NCBI RefSeq assembly: GCF_051622035.1
Contig: NC_135365.1
Location: forward strand, 14,426,001-14,490,000
Direction: 5' to 3'
DNA length: 64,000 bases
From: Arctopsyche grandis
Lineage: Eukaryota > Arthropoda > Insecta > Trichoptera > Hydropsychidae
The notes under the pieces were generated by a model that did no database searches, was not told the DNA's origin, and was given only the letters and a program-made list of their open reading frames with translations. Both the position numbers and the translations under genes were made by a program. Below, one piece after another: positions 61,799 to 64,000 of this stretch (positions within the stretch are counted from its first letter, which is position 1; the number at the start of each line of letters is the position of its first letter).

Positions 61799-64000
61799 AT
61801 TCTAATATGTAAGACATATTATGAAATTCAGTTTTTACAAACTGTGATTTATGTCGTTTTTATTCAATGAATAATAAAATGTGTATTTCTTTACAAATTT
61901 TTGTCATTAAATGTATACATCATATCTGCAAATTTGTTAAAGATGTATAGTTGTGTATATTGAAAATAATATGTATGTAGTTTAAGTTTAATTACTATTC
62001 GAAAATGTGTATGAAATAAAAGTCGAATTTTTTTTAAAAGTATGTCCTTATATTTTTAAAACTACAGTTGCTTGTGCCGTAGCACATGATCTCGTTAAGA
62101 TTCATCTGCTTTACAAATCAGACAACTCAAGACATGCCAAGTAAACTTTTCTTCCGTTCACGCCCAAAACCACACACCACTGCAGATTAATTAAGGCCAT
62201 ATTTCACAATCCTACTTATGTAAAACTGCTATTTTTAGTAAACCGGTTCATGTAATCGACATATATATACATACATCTTTATATATCTTTTTATTTCACA
62301 GCAAAGGAGGTGCTTTTGTTTTAGATAAAATATAAAAAATAGCATCCACTCAACATTTAACTCTAATCCAATCAGTCATTATGCAAAAAAATAATGACAA
62401 TGTTTGAACATTTAATTTTCACTACTCAAAAATCTTTAAAAAAAAGTACATATAAACAAAAGAACCACTAGAAAATTAATTACTTCAAATTTTCTTATAC
62501 GTAAAATGGATCGATATGAAAACTCAATATTGCTCGTTTTAGGAAAAGAACGAATCATATTCGTTAGAACAGAAAAAGGATTACGAAGTTTTTTAGCAAC
62601 CTATTTATATTGCTGAAACCTTAAAAATAACTATCAATTACTTATTGATATTACCATGTGAAACATAAAATCTCTACTAATATCAATGAATGTTTTGTCG
62701 TTCCAACACTGAGAACGTGCTATCTTTTAAAGTTCTTTTACATTAGTGTTCAGTTCTTTCAGTAATTTTATATTACGACATTTTTTTATACTAATTGATT
62801 TTACCATTAATCTCGGTGACAACATAAGCATACGAAATTCCTGACATTAACATCAAAATTTTTTTACAAACCTTTTAAACAAATACGACATACTGGTCTT
62901 AATTATTAATAAGCAAAAGTAGGTACTAGTAAATATTTAGATTTTGATGATCTCTTAGTGCTTCACCAAATCGATAGTTATATATATATATATATATATT
63001 TCTTATATAAATGGCAGTGCTTTTAACGGTAGAATTTCAATTAAATTTCAACTCCAAACATATAGTAAGAGAAAGATTTTGAAATGATCACCGATGCCAT
63101 CAATGTTTACCATGCAACAATAGTACACAATTTTCAATTAGCATACTTTGATTTATTACAATTGTTACGATAGAAAGTTCTATTGTAAAATTAAGTTCCA
63201 AAAATATATTTGCATAGAATGAACTAATAAAATTAAAAAAGGCATTGTTAAAAAAAAGTTTCTTTGTTATAAAAAAAACGAAGAGTAAACATCTATAGGT
63301 TAGCTGTTATTATTTTACAACCAAGATGCAAAAACTTTTACAACTGCAAAAGTTGCGTTGATGTATTCGCAAATATTGAGAGTAAGATAATCTCAATTTC
63401 CCAGCAATTCTCACAAAACTGAGTGGTCTTTTCGGGCACAATAAAACTTTCAAATACTATATGGAGAATTAATAGAAAACTCCAAATATCTAAGTTTTTT
63501 AAAGTGAATTGCCACTGTAATTATAAACCGCAAGTCATTGTGAATACGAGACGTATAAATGGAGATAAAGAGTTGCTCATGTGACTGATTTCTTTCAGAT
63601 CATAGCATGCACACATGACGGCTCTATTAATATTTTGCCGTAGTTATATGTGAAACAGTGGACTGCCTGCATCACTTTAAAATGCAATGCCGTGCATTTG
63701 GAAAATAATAAAATTGATTGTAATTTCTCAACGCAGACTTGTGAGAAAATCCAAATTCAATCAAGTATTTCATACGAGTTTCCAATGTAATCTCATTCTA
63801 CAAAACCATGCTCCGAGTCTCAGAGCAGCAGATACATCCAAATCTTCACACCACTTAAAAATTGATTGCACTGTAGTGGTGTAGAGTTGAGACATAAATG
63901 TTGCTAACAAGATACATAGAGCTAGTGGACACTAATATTTAATTATAATTTAATTTGATGTACTGTGTCATCTCTTTGAAGGGTGTTAAATTTTTTATGA
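61799..64000. other. INTS13 3' flank and gene-free AT-rich tail
   Basis: AATAAA at about 61872 and 62017 could end INTS13 transcripts. No other gene recognised up to the window edge; the open frame at 63687-63884 has no known domain. A TA microsatellite lies at 62980-63000. Confidence 0.5.

Overview
This window is nuclear DNA of an insect. It is very AT-rich, with short introns, many ATACATATG-type microsatellites and many DNA-transposon and LTR fragments. A ZAD-type zinc-finger gene and a long C-terminal extension on NMNAT fit a holometabolous insect. I cannot name the order from sequence alone. There are no prokaryotic operons, CRISPR arrays or recognisable rRNA or tRNA genes. Gene models were built by hand from splice sites, reading phase and family knowledge; no transcript data were available.

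Layout, left to right: a ZAD/C2H2 zinc-finger gene with an apparent frameshift (2538-4199, +); NMNAT, the NAD+ synthesis enzyme, with a TE-filled first intron (6155-11474, +); a long gene-poor AT-rich stretch (11.5-18.6 kb); a DEK_C + SWIB chromatin protein (18628-20703, -); B4GALT7, proteoglycan-linker galactosyltransferase I (22908-23995, -), with a nested pair of solo LTRs about 150 bp upstream of its start codon; DHDDS, cis-prenyltransferase (26615-28550, -); NUP93 (29925-33656, +), tail-to-tail with ARL2BP (33744-34523, -); an intronless ATG9 (35939-38284, +) followed by about 490 bp of pure AT dinucleotide; a SERGEF/DelGEF-like RCC1 protein without a certain first exon (42698-43838, +); CCDC43 (44355-46064, -); a cluster of solo LTRs and LTR fragments (46481-49318); CDC23/APC8 (49674-52161, -); GTF3C5 of TFIIIC (53090-55148, +); a second solo LTR of the B4GALT7-upstream family (55334-55583); INTS13/asunder (56257-61798, +), whose second intron holds a MITE, a piggyBac relic and a hAT relic; and a gene-free tail.

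The protein-coding genes are conserved housekeeping genes from different pathways (NAD, dolichol, nuclear pore, autophagy, cell cycle, Pol III, Integrator). They are ordinary eukaryotic neighbours, not an operon-like system. The unusual content is in the mobile elements. At least four non-autonomous piggyBac-like elements share TTAA plus CCCTTTG ends but differ just inside them. A hAT relic has an exact 8-bp target duplication that overlaps the TTAA of an adjacent piggyBac element. An LTR has been inserted into a tandem repeat of another LTR with an exact 5-bp duplication. I did not find a convincing new molecular system; the points below are the ones worth checking.
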